A stretch of 52,066 nt of DNA from Motiliproteus sp036964625 (GCA_036964625.1 JBALTG010000015.1:1-52066), one strand, 5' to 3'. Shown: positions 1 through 9,231, numbered from the stretch's first letter. Translations and numbers: made by a program. The notes: generated by a model not told the origin, from the letters alone.

Positions 1-1122
1 GAGGAAGTTCTCTTGATGGTGCGCCAGGCACCACTTGGCCATGATTGAGCCGCCACGGGAGACAATACCGGTCATCCGCTTGGCGGTCAGCGGCACATAA
101 CGCAACAACACCCCGGCGTGGATGGTGAAGTAATCCACGCCCTGCTCGGCCTGCTCGATCAGGGTGTCACGGAACACCTCCCAGGTCAGATCTTCGGCCA
201 CGCCGTTGACCTTCTCCAGCGCCTGATAGATCGGCACCGTGCCGATCGGCACATGGCTGTTGCGGATGATCCATTCACGGGTCTCATGAATATTCTTGCC
301 AGTGGAGAGATCCATGACGGTGTCCGAGCCCCAGCGGGTGCCCCAGGTCATCTTGGCGACCTCCTCTTCGATCGAGGAACCCAGTGCCGAGTTGCCAATA
401 TTGCCGTTGATCTTGACCAGGAAGTTGCGCCCGATGATCATCGGTTCCAGCTCCGGGTGGTTGATGTTCATAGGAATGATGGCCCGGCCGCACGCCACTT
501 CGCTGCGTACGAACTCGGCAGTGAGCTCTTTTGGGCCGCTCCCCCCGGAGACAGTAGCGCCGAAGCTCATCCCTGGGTGCTGCACGAACTGCTCCGGGCT
601 ATCGAGCGCCTCGGACAGCTTCATGTTTTCACGGATGGCGATATATTCCATCTCGGGAGTGATAATCCCCTGACGCGCGTAGTGCAACTGGGTGACGTTG
701 GCTCCGGCTTTGGCCCGGCGTGGTTTGCGCTGCAGATTGAAACGCAGCGACTCCAGCTCGTCCAACGACTCGCGCTGGCGCCCGAATTCAGAAGAAAGTC
801 CCTGCAACTGCTCGGTATCGCCACGCTCTAGAATCCAGCCCTGACGCAGCGGCGCCAGACCTTTGCGCACATCGATAGTCACAGCAGGGTCGGTGTAGGG
901 GCCCGACGTATCATAAACCCGCAGTGGTTGGTTTTTTTCGGCACCATCCTTATGCCCAAAGCTCTGCGGGGTATCAGCCAGGGTGATCTCACGCATCGGC
1001 ACTTGGATATCAGCTCGACTGCCTTCGATATACACTTTGCGGCTGCCGGGAAAGGGTTGCACCGACGCGTTATCAACCAAGGCCGTTTGGCTCAGGAGAG
1101 AGGGACTCACACTTTTATTCAT
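1..1122 (-). CDS. thiC: Phosphomethylpyrimidine synthase ThiC, N-terminal 374 residues (runs off the window)
   Basis: ThiC is the radical-SAM enzyme that converts aminoimidazole ribotide to HMP phosphate in thiamine synthesis. The minus strand is open from the ATG at 1120-1122 to base 1 without a stop, so the 3' end lies outside. The visible part holds the ThiC N-terminal domain (QVPMREITL near residue 40, then VYDTSGPYTDP) and the start of the barrel (NVTQLHYAR, VARSEVACGRAIIP-type segment, KINGNIGNSALGSSIEEEV, MTWGTRWGSDTVMDLSTG). The C-terminal cysteines that bind the 4Fe-4S cluster are not in the window. A GGCAGG ribosome site lies just upstream of the start. I looked for a TPP riboswitch in the 300 bases upstream and saw none. 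Identity is secure; regulation is open. Confidence 0.95.
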   Translation of the reverse strand, partial: MNKSVSPSLLSQTALVDNASVQPFPGSRKVYIEGSRADIQVPMREITLADTPQSFGHKDGAEKNQPLRVYDTSGPYTDPAVTIDVRKGLAPLRQGWILERGDTEQLQGLSSEFGRQRESLDELESLRFNLQRKPRRAKAGANVTQLHYARQGIITPEMEYIAIRENMKLSEALDSPEQFVQHPGMSFGATVSGGSGPKELTAEFVRSEVACGRAIIPMNINHPELEPMIIGRNFLVKINGNIGNSALGSSIEEEVAKMTWGTRWGSDTVMDLSTGKNIHETREWIIRNSHVPIGTVPIYQALEKVNGVAEDLTWEVFRDTLIEQAEQGVDYFTIHAGVLLRYVPLTAKRMTGIVSRGGSIMAKWCLAHHQENFL

Positions 1123-1416
1123 TATGACCTGCCCAGCGATGACGAAAACATGAATGGAAGCCAACAATAGTCAGTGTTGACTCGCTGCAATAGGGCCAAA
1201 ATTATGCGGATGAATACGCCAACCCGAACCGCACACTGCAGCCACACATCGGTTACCACCCAGAGAAAATGAAAAAGCTACATATAAACCCTGCACACAC
1301 CTCTTTTATCTAGACGTGGTTCCAAGCCTTCCCCGTGGCTGGCCCTAGAGCCCCCACCTTTGACCGCCCTATAGTAGAAACCATCGCACAGCCCCAGAAG
1401 ATTCAGGAGGAATACG

Positions 1417-2115
1417 ATGACTATCATCAACCAGAATATCGACATCGTCAGCGCCGAATTAATTGAGCGCTGGAACCTACCCCATCCCGCGTTTGCTTCC
1501 GGACAAGACCTGCGCAGCAGCGAACGCGGCTTGTTGCAACTGCTCTATGGCAGCATGGAGCACGCAGCCCGCTACCAGTGGCAGAATGGTGGCCGTACCC
1601 TGGTGGATAAGACCTACCTGTCGATCCTGTGGACAGCACTGGAGCTGCCCCCCCTGAGTATCGGTTTTGAGACCCTGGCGTCGAACCTGGATCGTTTCAT
1701 CCGCCTGCACCTGACAGAATGCTGGAACGATCTGGACCAACTGGATCACGAAGCCCGCCATCAGCTGGCCATTGAACTGGTTGAACGGGCCTCAGAACAG
1801 CTGTTTGGCAGCCTCCACAGCGACAGCCATGCCAGCAGCGTGCTGTTTTTTCTGTGCCCACAGCTGCCGGTATTTCCCTATAGCGAAAGTCATCATCTGG
1901 CGCTTCAGGCGCAATTCCCACAGCAATCTACCCCGGGCTATGCCGACTACCATCAGGCCTGTCGCGTGTTGCTCGGGCATAACCTGCCGCATATCTGTTC
2001 GACGCCAGCGCCGTCAGCCGAAACGACTCTCCCCCACCTCAACACCCTGCTGTCTCAAACCGACTGGTGGCCACGCCGGTTATTGGCACAACAGATCAAA
2101 TCACAGGGCGGCTGA
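1417..2115 (+). CDS. Conserved-looking hypothetical cytoplasmic protein, 232 aa
   Basis: I do not recognise the family. The start is firm: a strong AGGAGG site lies 7 bases before the ATG. The protein has no signal peptide and no membrane segment. It is rich in Leu, Trp and His and looks all-helical, with a segment LWTALELPPLSIGFETLA near residue 70 and an acidic stretch around residues 108-117. The last 40 residues look less ordered. It is transcribed alone, divergent from thiC, and ends just before a clear terminator, so it is a monocistronic unit. Codon use resembles its neighbours. No function is proposed. Confidence 0.8.
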   Translation: MTIINQNIDIVSAELIERWNLPHPAFASGQDLRSSERGLLQLLYGSMEHAARYQWQNGGRTLVDKTYLSILWTALELPPLSIGFETLASNLDRFIRLHLTECWNDLDQLDHEARHQLAIELVERASEQLFGSLHSDSHASSVLFFLCPQLPVFPYSESHHLALQAQFPQQSTPGYADYHQACRVLLGHNLPHICSTPAPSAETTLPHLNTLLSQTDWWPRRLLAQQIKSQGG

Positions 2116-2509
2116 GCCCCCCTGGTACAACTAAACGGTGCCTTCCCAAGGCGTACAGTTTCCTCGTTTTGACAGCACCCCGGTGCTGTTTTTTTTGGCT
2201 GCGCCCCAGCAAACTTGGGTGTACGGCTAATAAATCGTGTAATCAAATGCATAAGTATAAAAAAAACAGTCATTCACGCCCTGTTCCCGCTGTTTTTTAC
2301 TACAGTAGAAAACTATATATTAGCTCTGCAAAGCGGGGACAACCCCCACCGCTCCATGGACGTGAAGGGCGCGATTTCTGATCACAGGGCCGGCCTTCGT
2401 AGTAAAAACTAAAAACGTAACACTTCAGTGTTAGTTGGCGTATTTCAGTCGACGTAGTTTCTGCTGAAACTTATGCAAACAGACCTGTTTACCCTGAGGA
2501 TGATGCGCA
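2116..2509. other. Intergenic gap with a terminator and a small palindrome
   Basis: Apart from the terminator at 2172-2196, the gap holds an inverted repeat at 2418-2433 (TAACACT-TC-AGTGTTA, 7-bp arms), about 80 bases before the next start. That position would suit an operator or a 5' leader hairpin. No convincing coding frame was seen. Confidence 0.5.
2172..2196 (+). terminator. Rho-independent terminator after the 232-aa gene
   Basis: ACAGCACC and GGTGCTGT pair as a perfect 8-bp stem around a 2-base loop, followed by a run of T. It lies 57 bases after the stop codon of the upstream plus-strand gene. Confidence 0.9.
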
Positions 2510-3064
2510 ATGAGAATTAACAAGTTGGCCCCTGTTGTACTGGTATCTCTACTCAACCTACCGGCGGCTGGTTTCGCCGGCAACCTCACCTGCTCCACCT
2601 ATCAAGGCACTCTGACCCTGACCCCTGACCCGATGTGCGAGATAACCTTGCTAAATACCAGGCCTAAGTGGTTTCCGAACGTGACCTTTTTAGCCGAGCT
2701 AGGACTGCCCAATAGCTGCTTTGTCGGCACGATCGAAGGGATGTTAGGCAATGAGGTGATGTCAGGACGGTCGGTATCCGCCCAGACAGCCCATGCCTAT
2801 CCGGCGAATGCTGATAGCGATCAACAGCTCTTTACGGCCGTGACCATGGTGCAAACCCGGAATACAAAGGGCAGGTCGACGGGACGGCTGTACTTCAGTG
2901 ATTTTGGCCTGATAAATCCTGCGAATGGCATTTCCCATGAGCAACTGATCATTCTCGGAGGAACCCGCCAGTTTCGGGACGCACGGGGGGCACTGACGGT
3001 CGCAGGCAATGTGTTCATCGGGGCACCGATCACCGGCCAGGTCTGTTTAAAGAAGGAGGAGTAA
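2510..3064 (+). CDS. Small secreted protein with a possible AOC/dirigent-type beta-barrel motif
   Basis: The first 23 residues form a signal peptide (basic MRINK, hydrophobic core, cleavage near AGFA-G), so the product is exported. The mature part is about 160 residues, beta-rich, with four cysteines (residues 28, 43, 70 and 179) that could form disulfides. Near the C-terminus the stretch GGTRQFRDARGALTVAG resembles the GGTGxFxGARG signature of allene-oxide-cyclase-barrel and dirigent-like proteins. That resemblance is my reading, not a search result. It is a single gene with GAGGATG as ribosome site. It stands between a hypothetical gene and the accessory patch. Function unknown; a ligand-binding or envelope protein is possible. 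Confidence 0.75.
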   Translation: MRINKLAPVVLVSLLNLPAAGFAGNLTCSTYQGTLTLTPDPMCEITLLNTRPKWFPNVTFLAELGLPNSCFVGTIEGMLGNEVMSGRSVSAQTAHAYPANADSDQQLFTAVTMVQTRNTKGRSTGRLYFSDFGLINPANGISHEQLIILGGTRQFRDARGALTVAGNVFIGAPITGQVCLKKEE

Positions 3065-3317
3065 CCTTCAGGAGGCGCGGTCCAAAATGGTCCGGTTTCA
3101 CCCCAGCGCGACATGGTCAGGTTTCAGCACTTCGGCTGCTACTTCGCTATGCCGTCGGTGTGTGTGTGGCGGGTGTGTGGCGGGTCTCGGTTTTAATTCG
3201 CCCCTCCTCACGACAAGCGCGGCACAGTACCTCCCTGGTATTGACGTTCGCCTTGGCCGTCCGTACTCCCACTTCTGCTGCTGCAGCGCGGGCTTCCGCT
3301 CCCCGGTGGCACGCAAT

Positions 3318-4226
3318 TCAGGCTGTATCACGCGGTGCAGACGTCTTCAATTTAGCACTCCCGTATACATTGGTTAAAGCCCCGACCATGATCAGGCTGC
3401 CGCCAATCCAAGTCCACGTGGATGGAATTTCATTAAAGCAGATCCAACCCAGTATGATTGAAAAAAGCACCTGTACATAAGAGTAGGCTGTCGCTTTACT
3501 TGCCACCTCTATCTGCATGGCTTTAGTGAGACCGACCTGACCTACCTGGGTAAAAATTCCGACCAGTAGCAACAGGATTAATGCGTCGCTATCGGGCATC
3601 ACAAAGCTATCCCCCAGCAGAACAACCGATATTGGCAACGCGATCATCGGAAAGTAGAAAATAATCACCGAGCTATCTTCGCTCTGACTCAGGCGCCTCA
3701 CAATCACATAAGCAACCGCACTGCCAAAGGCCCCGATTAATGCGGCAACGACACTGAGCCCCGGTAGCTCGGGGGCATGTCCATAGATCAGGTCAGGTTT
3801 GAGCATGACAGCCAGCCCGGCAATACAGAAAAGAATACAGATGATGGTTGATTGCTGGATGCGCTCTTTGAGAAAAAGCAGCGCCAGGATAGCGGTAAAT
3901 ACCGGATGAAGGTATTGCAGTATGGTCGCCTCTGCCAAGGGTAACGTCGTGACTGCAAAATAGACGCACCCTAGTGCGAGAGCACCGACCAAGCCTCGTG
4001 CCACCAGCAACGGCTGGTTATTTCCCCATACCGATATTCTTTTCCTTTTAATGTCTAAGTAGCTAATCAGCAACGATACTATAGCTCTGGCTGCAACAAT
4101 TTCGAGCACAGGGATGCCATCCGCACTGACCAATTTGACGCAGGTTGCCATCAGCGCAAAGCCAAGCGCTGACAGCATCATATAGCGCACACCCAGCGGG
4201 AACGTACTTTTAATATTAGAGATCAT
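3318..4226 (-). CDS. EamA-type DMT-superfamily transporter
   Basis: The 302 residues form ten predicted membrane helices in two homologous halves, the usual EamA/DMT layout. These inner-membrane proteins mostly export amino acids or small metabolites. Signature segments are ALGFALMATCVKLV in helix 1, PLAEATILQYLHPVFTAILA near residue 100, and VQVLFSIILGWICFNEIPS near residue 265. The substrate cannot be told from sequence. It is divergent from the broken nitrilase with about 45-65 bases between them. Both genes are visibly more AT-rich than their surroundings, which suggests they were acquired together. The stop-proximal 60 bases overlap no other supported gene. Confidence 0.9.
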   Translation of the reverse strand: MISNIKSTFPLGVRYMMLSALGFALMATCVKLVSADGIPVLEIVAARAIVSLLISYLDIKRKRISVWGNNQPLLVARGLVGALALGCVYFAVTTLPLAEATILQYLHPVFTAILALLFLKERIQQSTIICILFCIAGLAVMLKPDLIYGHAPELPGLSVVAALIGAFGSAVAYVIVRRLSQSEDSSVIIFYFPMIALPISVVLLGDSFVMPDSDALILLLLVGIFTQVGQVGLTKAMQIEVASKATAYSYVQVLFSIILGWICFNEIPSTWTWIGGSLIMVGALTNVYGSAKLKTSAPRDTA

Positions 4227-4271
4227 GATTATACTTAATTAGCGGATGGTCGCGACTCGCGATCACCCTGA

Positions 4272-5215
4272 GCGGTTGATAGATGGCTTGATTGTCCGGT
4301 AGTTTTTACTTTAGAGCCAGTGGAAAATACTGCGGTTCGGGCCGCTGCTTTTTAGAGGGTTATACCGCCGTGACAAGAACGGCTAACCTGCCTGGCTACC
4401 CAACATGGATATGGCGACTACGCCCCGGTGCAGACATGAGCCTCGGCAATCAATTACACGCAAGACTGGTTTCCAATGCCGTCAATATCGAAGCGGGGGA
4501 TCTGGACCCGCTATGCGATGCGGCTATTAAATATAACGTTGTCGTGGTGATGGGGCTTAATGAGCTGGACGCGAGGTATAGCGGCACCACGCTTTACAAT
4601 ACCGTTGTAATTATTGGCCCAGACGGGACTATTCTGAATCGTCACCGAAAATTGATGCCCACAAACCCAGAGCGAATGGTTTGGGGGGCTGGTGATGGTT
4701 CTGGGCTAAGAGTGGTTGATACCCCGGTGGGGCGTATTGGATGTTTGATCTGTTGGGAAAATTATATGCCTTTGGCGCGTTTCGCTCTATTTGCTCAAGA
4801 TATCGATATCTATATCGCCCCTACCTGGGACAACGGTGAAACCTGGATAGCTTCGATGAATCATATCGCTCGTGAAGGAGGGTGCTGGGTACTGAGTACG
4901 GCAACAGCTATTCAAGGCTGCGATGTGCCTGACGACTTCCCAGGTAAGGCGCAGCTGTTTAGCGATGACGAGTGGATCAACACAGGAGGTGCCGTTGTGG
5001 TAAAACCTTTCGGAGGCGTCGTAGCAGGACCTTTATATGAGGAGAAAACAGTTCTCTATGCCGACATCGATATTAGCGATGCCAAGCGTGCACGAAAATC
5101 ATTAGACGTGGCCGGACACTATGGCAGACCGGACATCTTTAGGCTGGATGTGGATCGCAGTAAAAAACCGCCGATTCATTTCTCAGACTCCCTCGCTTCT
5201 GTTGACGAACCCTAA
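4272..5215 (+). pseudogene. Carbon-nitrogen hydrolase (nitrilase-type) with a damaged 5' end
   Basis: From about residue 29 of the long frame the protein is a good nitrilase: LPGYPTWIWRLRPGADM, the catalytic Lys in NRHRKLMPTNPERMVWG and the catalytic Cys in GCLICWENYMPL are intact. The first 28 residues after the TTG at 4292 are not nitrilase-like. The catalytic Glu expected just before LPGYP (usually FPEA) reads RTAN instead. A remnant of the true N-terminus (PVVFTLEP, VENT) lies in another frame at 4296-4352 and stops at TAG 4353-4355. That frame has no start codon and begins after TGA at 4269-4271. The distance from PVVF to LPGYP is about 13 bases short for the family. I infer indels and loss of function; a short product from ATG 4436 would lack Glu. 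Confidence 0.8.
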
Positions 5216-5640
5216 AACGCTATAGGGCTATCAAAAATCAGACTTAAATCTTGGTTTCGAGTCCGTCGAACTTAACGGTCTACTCAACAATGGCGCCAGG
5301 GCCCAGGCCTGACTTGTGGGATCACATATGGTCTAAAGCGGCTACTTTCCTTGCATAAGAAACACCCTCCCTGCCAGCAATTGCTGCTCAAGCTGTTCTG
5401 TAAAATTATCACTTTTGCCAATTGATCCGTTGTTTTAGGCCATTGAGAGAGGCCCGTTCAAGCTGGATACTCAATGGCCTGAGCGCTTGTTTTTTTTTCG
5501 ACCTCCGGATGCGCCTGACCAATAAAAACAATTATCTCCTGAGGGTATCCCCCGTGTCAGGACTGTTGCCGTCTAGGCTGACGGTGAGTGTTTCATGCCA
5601 AGTAATAATAAAAACAAGATTATAAAGAGAGGTCGGGTTA
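5216..5640. other. Intergenic gap with a long inverted repeat
   Basis: The 425-base gap holds the inverted repeat at 5437-5480 described separately. At 5549-5562 lies a 14-base string, CCCCCGTGTCAGGA, that recurs at 51778-51791. No credible protein is encoded; a 67-codon frame at 5422-5625 crosses the inverted repeat and looks non-coding. Confidence 0.5.
5437..5498 (+). terminator. Inverted repeat followed by a T-run; possible terminator
   Basis: AGGCCATTGAG (5437-5447) and CTCAATGGCCT (5470-5480) are perfect 11-base inverted arms around 22 bases. A 9-base T-run follows at 5490-5498. The loop is long and 9 bases separate arm and T-run, so it is not a textbook terminator. It could end transcription of the broken nitrilase or be the 3' end of a small RNA. 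Confidence 0.45.
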
Positions 5641-7491
5641 ATGAACAAGCACCCTTACGCCGCAGTCCATCTGGCAGAGCCTTTGGTTAATGTGGAACGC
5701 AATCAAGACGGTACTATTTTACTGAGTTCTCCCAGACCGCTTGAGCCTTATCCGCAATCCTGCAATGAAAAGCTCTGGTACTGGGCCGACAAAACGCCGG
5801 ACGCTACCTTCCTGGGAGAGCGGCTGGCGGATGGTGGCTGGCGGCGTGAAAGTTACGCCGAGGTCGCCCGACAGGCTGAGCGAATAGCCCAGGCGTTGCT
5901 GGATCTGGGCATGAATCAAACCACGCCGCTGGCGCTGCTGTCCCATAACAGTATCGATCACGCCTTATTGGTGCTGGCGGCGTTGCAGGTCGGGATCCCC
6001 GTCTCCTCCATATCCACCGCGTACTCGCTGGTTTCCCAGGACCATGCCAAGCTCAAGCGGATTATCGAGGTACTGGATCCGGGCCTTATCTACGTAGCCG
6101 ACGCCGCACTCTATGCCAAAGCGCTGGACGCGCTTGATCTGCAAGGACGGCATCTGGTTGCCAGCAACAATGGGGGCGCGTTCGCTGGAACGATCCCCTT
6201 TTCAGACTTACTAAACGCCAAACCGACCCAGGCCGTCAACAATGCTTATGCCGAGGTGGGTCCCGACACGGTCGCCAAGATCCTGTTTACCTCCGGATCT
6301 ACCGGTACCCCCAAGGGTGTTATCAATACCCAGCGCATGCTCTGCTCCAATCAGCAGGCGATTACCCAGGTGTGGCCCTTTTTACGGCAGGAGCCTCCGG
6401 TAATTTTGGATTGGCTGCCCTGGAGTCACACCTTCGGCGCCAACCACAATTTCAATATGGCGCTGTTTAACGGCGGCAGCCTGTATATCGACGATGGCAA
6501 GCCGGTTCCGAGCCTGATTCAACGGACCCTGAACAACATCAAGGAGATCAGACCCACGGTGTTCTTTAATGTGCCCGCCGGGTTTGATGCACTGGTGCCG
6601 CATCTTGAACAGGACGAGGCCTTGCGCACGCCGTTTTTCGCACGCTTGAAGGTGATCTTTTATGCGGGCGCGGCGTTACCGCAGCATTTATGGGAGCGGC
6701 TGGAAACGCTGGCGGTCGTGTCGCGGGGTGAGCGGATCCCCTTCGTCTCTGGCTGGGGCGCCACCGAGACAGCACCCTTGGTGGCGTCGGTGCACTTTAT
6801 CACCGACAGCAGCGATGTGATCGGCCTGCCGATACCGGGCTGCAGCATCAAGATGGTGCCCACTGACGCAAAAATGGAGCTGCGCGTCAAAGGACCCAAT
6901 GTGACCCCAGGCTACTGGAAAGCGCCGGAACAAACGGCAGCAGCCTTCGATCAGCAAGGCTTCTATAAGATGGGGGATGCGGGACGCTATTATGACCCCG
7001 AAAATCCCGCGCGAGGGCTCTCCTTCGATGGCCGCCTGAGCGAGGATTTTAAGCTTATGTCCGGTACCTGGGTGCATGCGGGCAGGGTGCGCATGGGCGC
7101 GGTCTGCGCCGCCGCAGCGGTGATTCAGGATGCGGTCGTGACCGGTCACAACGAAGAGACGGTGGGCCTGCTGGCCTTTGCCAGTCTCGACGGCTGCCGT
7201 AGCCTGTGCCCGGATGCGGCCGGGGCTTCACTCGATGAACTGATCTGCCGACCGGAAGTGATCGAGGTCGTCTTGAGCGGGCTGCAACAATACAACCGCG
7301 CCAACAGCGGCAGCAGCATGCGTATTACCCGCGTGCGTCTGATGGCGGAACCCGCCAGTGTCGATGCGGGAGAGATTACCGATAAAGGCTACTTAAACCA
7401 GCGCGCGGTATTGGCGCGCCGTGCAGCCCTGGTCCAGCATCTCTACCGGGCAAATCAAGACGATCAGGATGTGCTGATTATCGAGCCATAA
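5641..7491 (+). CDS. Feruloyl-CoA synthetase-like acyl-CoA ligase
   Basis: A 616-residue adenylate-forming enzyme of the ANL superfamily. The AMP-binding P-loop is ILFTSGSTGTPKGV near residue 215; the A5-type motif is SGWGATETAP near 370. The long N-terminal part, the WLPWSHTFGANHNFN segment and the EDFKLMSGTWVHAG segment near 470 (in place of the usual C-terminal hinge lysine region) match the feruloyl-CoA synthase group. The expected reaction activates a hydroxycinnamate or other aromatic acid with ATP and CoA. It is followed after 60 bases by an acyl-CoA dehydrogenase, probably one operon. No enoyl-CoA hydratase-lyase or vanillin dehydrogenase gene lies in the window, so the true substrate is uncertain. 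Confidence 0.85.
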   Translation: MNKHPYAAVHLAEPLVNVERNQDGTILLSSPRPLEPYPQSCNEKLWYWADKTPDATFLGERLADGGWRRESYAEVARQAERIAQALLDLGMNQTTPLALLSHNSIDHALLVLAALQVGIPVSSISTAYSLVSQDHAKLKRIIEVLDPGLIYVADAALYAKALDALDLQGRHLVASNNGGAFAGTIPFSDLLNAKPTQAVNNAYAEVGPDTVAKILFTSGSTGTPKGVINTQRMLCSNQQAITQVWPFLRQEPPVILDWLPWSHTFGANHNFNMALFNGGSLYIDDGKPVPSLIQRTLNNIKEIRPTVFFNVPAGFDALVPHLEQDEALRTPFFARLKVIFYAGAALPQHLWERLETLAVVSRGERIPFVSGWGATETAPLVASVHFITDSSDVIGLPIPGCSIKMVPTDAKMELRVKGPNVTPGYWKAPEQTAAAFDQQGFYKMGDAGRYYDPENPARGLSFDGRLSEDFKLMSGTWVHAGRVRMGAVCAAAAVIQDAVVTGHNEETVGLLAFASLDGCRSLCPDAAGASLDELICRPEVIEVVLSGLQQYNRANSGSSMRITRVRLMAEPASVDAGEITDKGYLNQRAVLARRAALVQHLYRANQDDQDVLIIEP

Positions 7492-7551
7492 CGCCCGACA
7501 GACGGCCAGCGCCGTATTGATGGTTTACAGATATATTGGAGATGGGACGCG

Positions 7552-9231
7552 ATGCTCGATTACAAAACACCCGTGCAGGATCTGCTTTATACCCTTAAAC
7601 AGGGTGCCAATGCTGAGCGTTTGCCCGGCTGGGATGACGCCCTGGCCCAGGAGGTGATTAACCAGGCGGCAAGACTGATTGATGGGGAGATTGCCCCCCT
7701 GGATCAGCTTGCCGACAGCCATCCCGCGCGCCTTGAGGACGGCGACGTGGTGCTAAGCGATGGCTTCGTCGATGCTTACGAGAACTATGTCGGAGGGGGC
7801 TGGAGCGGCCTAACGGCACCCGAGGCGTACGGAGGACAGGCGCTGCCCGAGGTGTTGGGCGCGGCCCTGCAGGAGGCGCTCAGTGGTGCCTGCGTGAGTT
7901 TCCAAATGCTATTAAGCTTGGGCCAAGGGGCGATGCGGGCACTCTTCGCCCATGCCGACGAACGCCAGCGTGCCCGCTATCTGCCCCCGCTGGTTTCCGG
8001 CGAGTGGCTCGCCACCATGTGTATGACGGAGTCGGTGGCGGGGTCCGATCTGGGGTTGCTGCGCACAACCGCCAAAGCAGCAGAGGATGGATCCTGGCGC
8101 TTGCAGGGTGAAAAAATCTTTATCACCGGCGGCGGGCAGAATCTCACCGGGAATATTGTCCACCTGGTACTGGCGCGGGTCGAAGGCGCCGCGCCTGGGG
8201 TGCGGGGCCTGTCCCTGTTTATCTGCCCAAAAATGCGGGCCGATGGACGCCCGAATCAGGTCTCCGTGCTGCGTCTGGAACAGAAGATGGGGCTGCATGC
8301 CTCTCCCACCTGTCAACTGCTGTTTGATGGCGCCGAGGCAGAGATGCTGGGCCAACCGGGCGAGGGTCTGGCCTGTATGTTCACGATGATGAATGCGGAG
8401 CGTCTGGATGTGGCTGCCCAAGGTGTGGGACTGGCCGACGTGGCGACACAGAGAAGCTGGGCCTATGCGCACGAACGGCGCCAGGGCCGAGCCCCGGGAG
8501 GCCAATCCGCAGCGGATCGAATCAGCGCCCACGGGGATGTGCAGCGCATGTTACTGATGCAGAAGGCACTGACCCAAGGCTCACGAGCCCTGCTTTATCG
8601 TACCTCCGTGGAGCTGCAGCTTGACCCGGGCTCACCCTTGGTGGCCCTGCTGACCCCCGTGTGCAAGGCATTCTGCAGCGAGGCAGGCGTGCGTGCTGCT
8701 GACCTGGCGATCCAGATTCATGGCGGCTATGGCTACTGCAAGGAATTTCGCGTCGAGCAGATCTTCCGTGATGCACGGATCACCACCATCTATGAGGGAT
8801 CCAACGGCATTCAAGCGATGACTCTGTGCGGGCGCTTGCTGAAAATGGCCGATGGGGCCTGTATCCAAGCGTTTCAGGATGATCTGCTGCAGGCCATTGA
8901 GGTCGTTAAGCGGGCCAGCGAAGCGGACATGGCCAACGTCCTGGGCAAGGCGCTATCGCGCTGGCAACAAGCGACCCAGCAGGTGGTCGCGACCAAAGAA
9001 CCGGGGCCGGTCGCCGAGGCGTATATGCGCCTCACCGGCTTAACCGCTTTTGGTGCCGCCTGGGCACGGCTGCTGGCGGGGGCCGAGCAAGCACCACAAC
9101 CCGACGTCACCCGCGCCTTGGCAAACTATGTCGCCCAGCGCATGTTACCCGAATGTGACTGGCTGGCCGACTCGGTGATCCGCTGCGACAGTTATGCGCT
9201 AACACCTGCCTCGGTTTTTGCGCCGGGCTAG
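7552..9231 (+). CDS. Large acyl-CoA dehydrogenase (DmdC-like subgroup)
   Basis: 559 residues, longer than classical short-chain enzymes (about 380). This fits the FadE/DmdC-like group with a C-terminal helical extension. The flavin-binding stretch MCMTESVAGSDLG lies near residue 160, KIFITGGGQN follows, and HGGYGYCKEFRVEQIFRDAR plus TIYEGSNGIQA near 400-420 carry the expected catalytic Glu. It would oxidise an acyl-CoA to the enoyl-CoA with electron transfer flavoprotein as acceptor. Its position directly after the CoA ligase suggests it acts on the thioester that the ligase makes. The ribosome site is GGAG, 12 bases upstream. Substrate unknown. Confidence 0.85.
   Translation: MLDYKTPVQDLLYTLKQGANAERLPGWDDALAQEVINQAARLIDGEIAPLDQLADSHPARLEDGDVVLSDGFVDAYENYVGGGWSGLTAPEAYGGQALPEVLGAALQEALSGACVSFQMLLSLGQGAMRALFAHADERQRARYLPPLVSGEWLATMCMTESVAGSDLGLLRTTAKAAEDGSWRLQGEKIFITGGGQNLTGNIVHLVLARVEGAAPGVRGLSLFICPKMRADGRPNQVSVLRLEQKMGLHASPTCQLLFDGAEAEMLGQPGEGLACMFTMMNAERLDVAAQGVGLADVATQRSWAYAHERRQGRAPGGQSAADRISAHGDVQRMLLMQKALTQGSRALLYRTSVELQLDPGSPLVALLTPVCKAFCSEAGVRAADLAIQIHGGYGYCKEFRVEQIFRDARITTIYEGSNGIQAMTLCGRLLKMADGACIQAFQDDLLQAIEVVKRASEADMANVLGKALSRWQQATQQVVATKEPGPVAEAYMRLTGLTAFGAAWARLLAGAEQAPQPDVTRALANYVAQRMLPECDWLADSVIRCDSYALTPASVFAPG

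Noticed and set aside
118..831. 237-codon plus-strand open frame at the start of the window
   Set aside because: It is antisense to thiC, whose minus-strand frame is unmistakable; the plus-strand translation has no family features.
3087..3377. Frames between the secreted protein gene and the DMT transporter
   Set aside because: Several short overlapping frames on both strands, none with protein-like features. I considered a transposase remnant but found no motif to support it.
5422..5625. 67-codon frame before the CoA ligase as a gene
   Set aside because: It crosses the inverted repeat and T-run and has no ribosome site.
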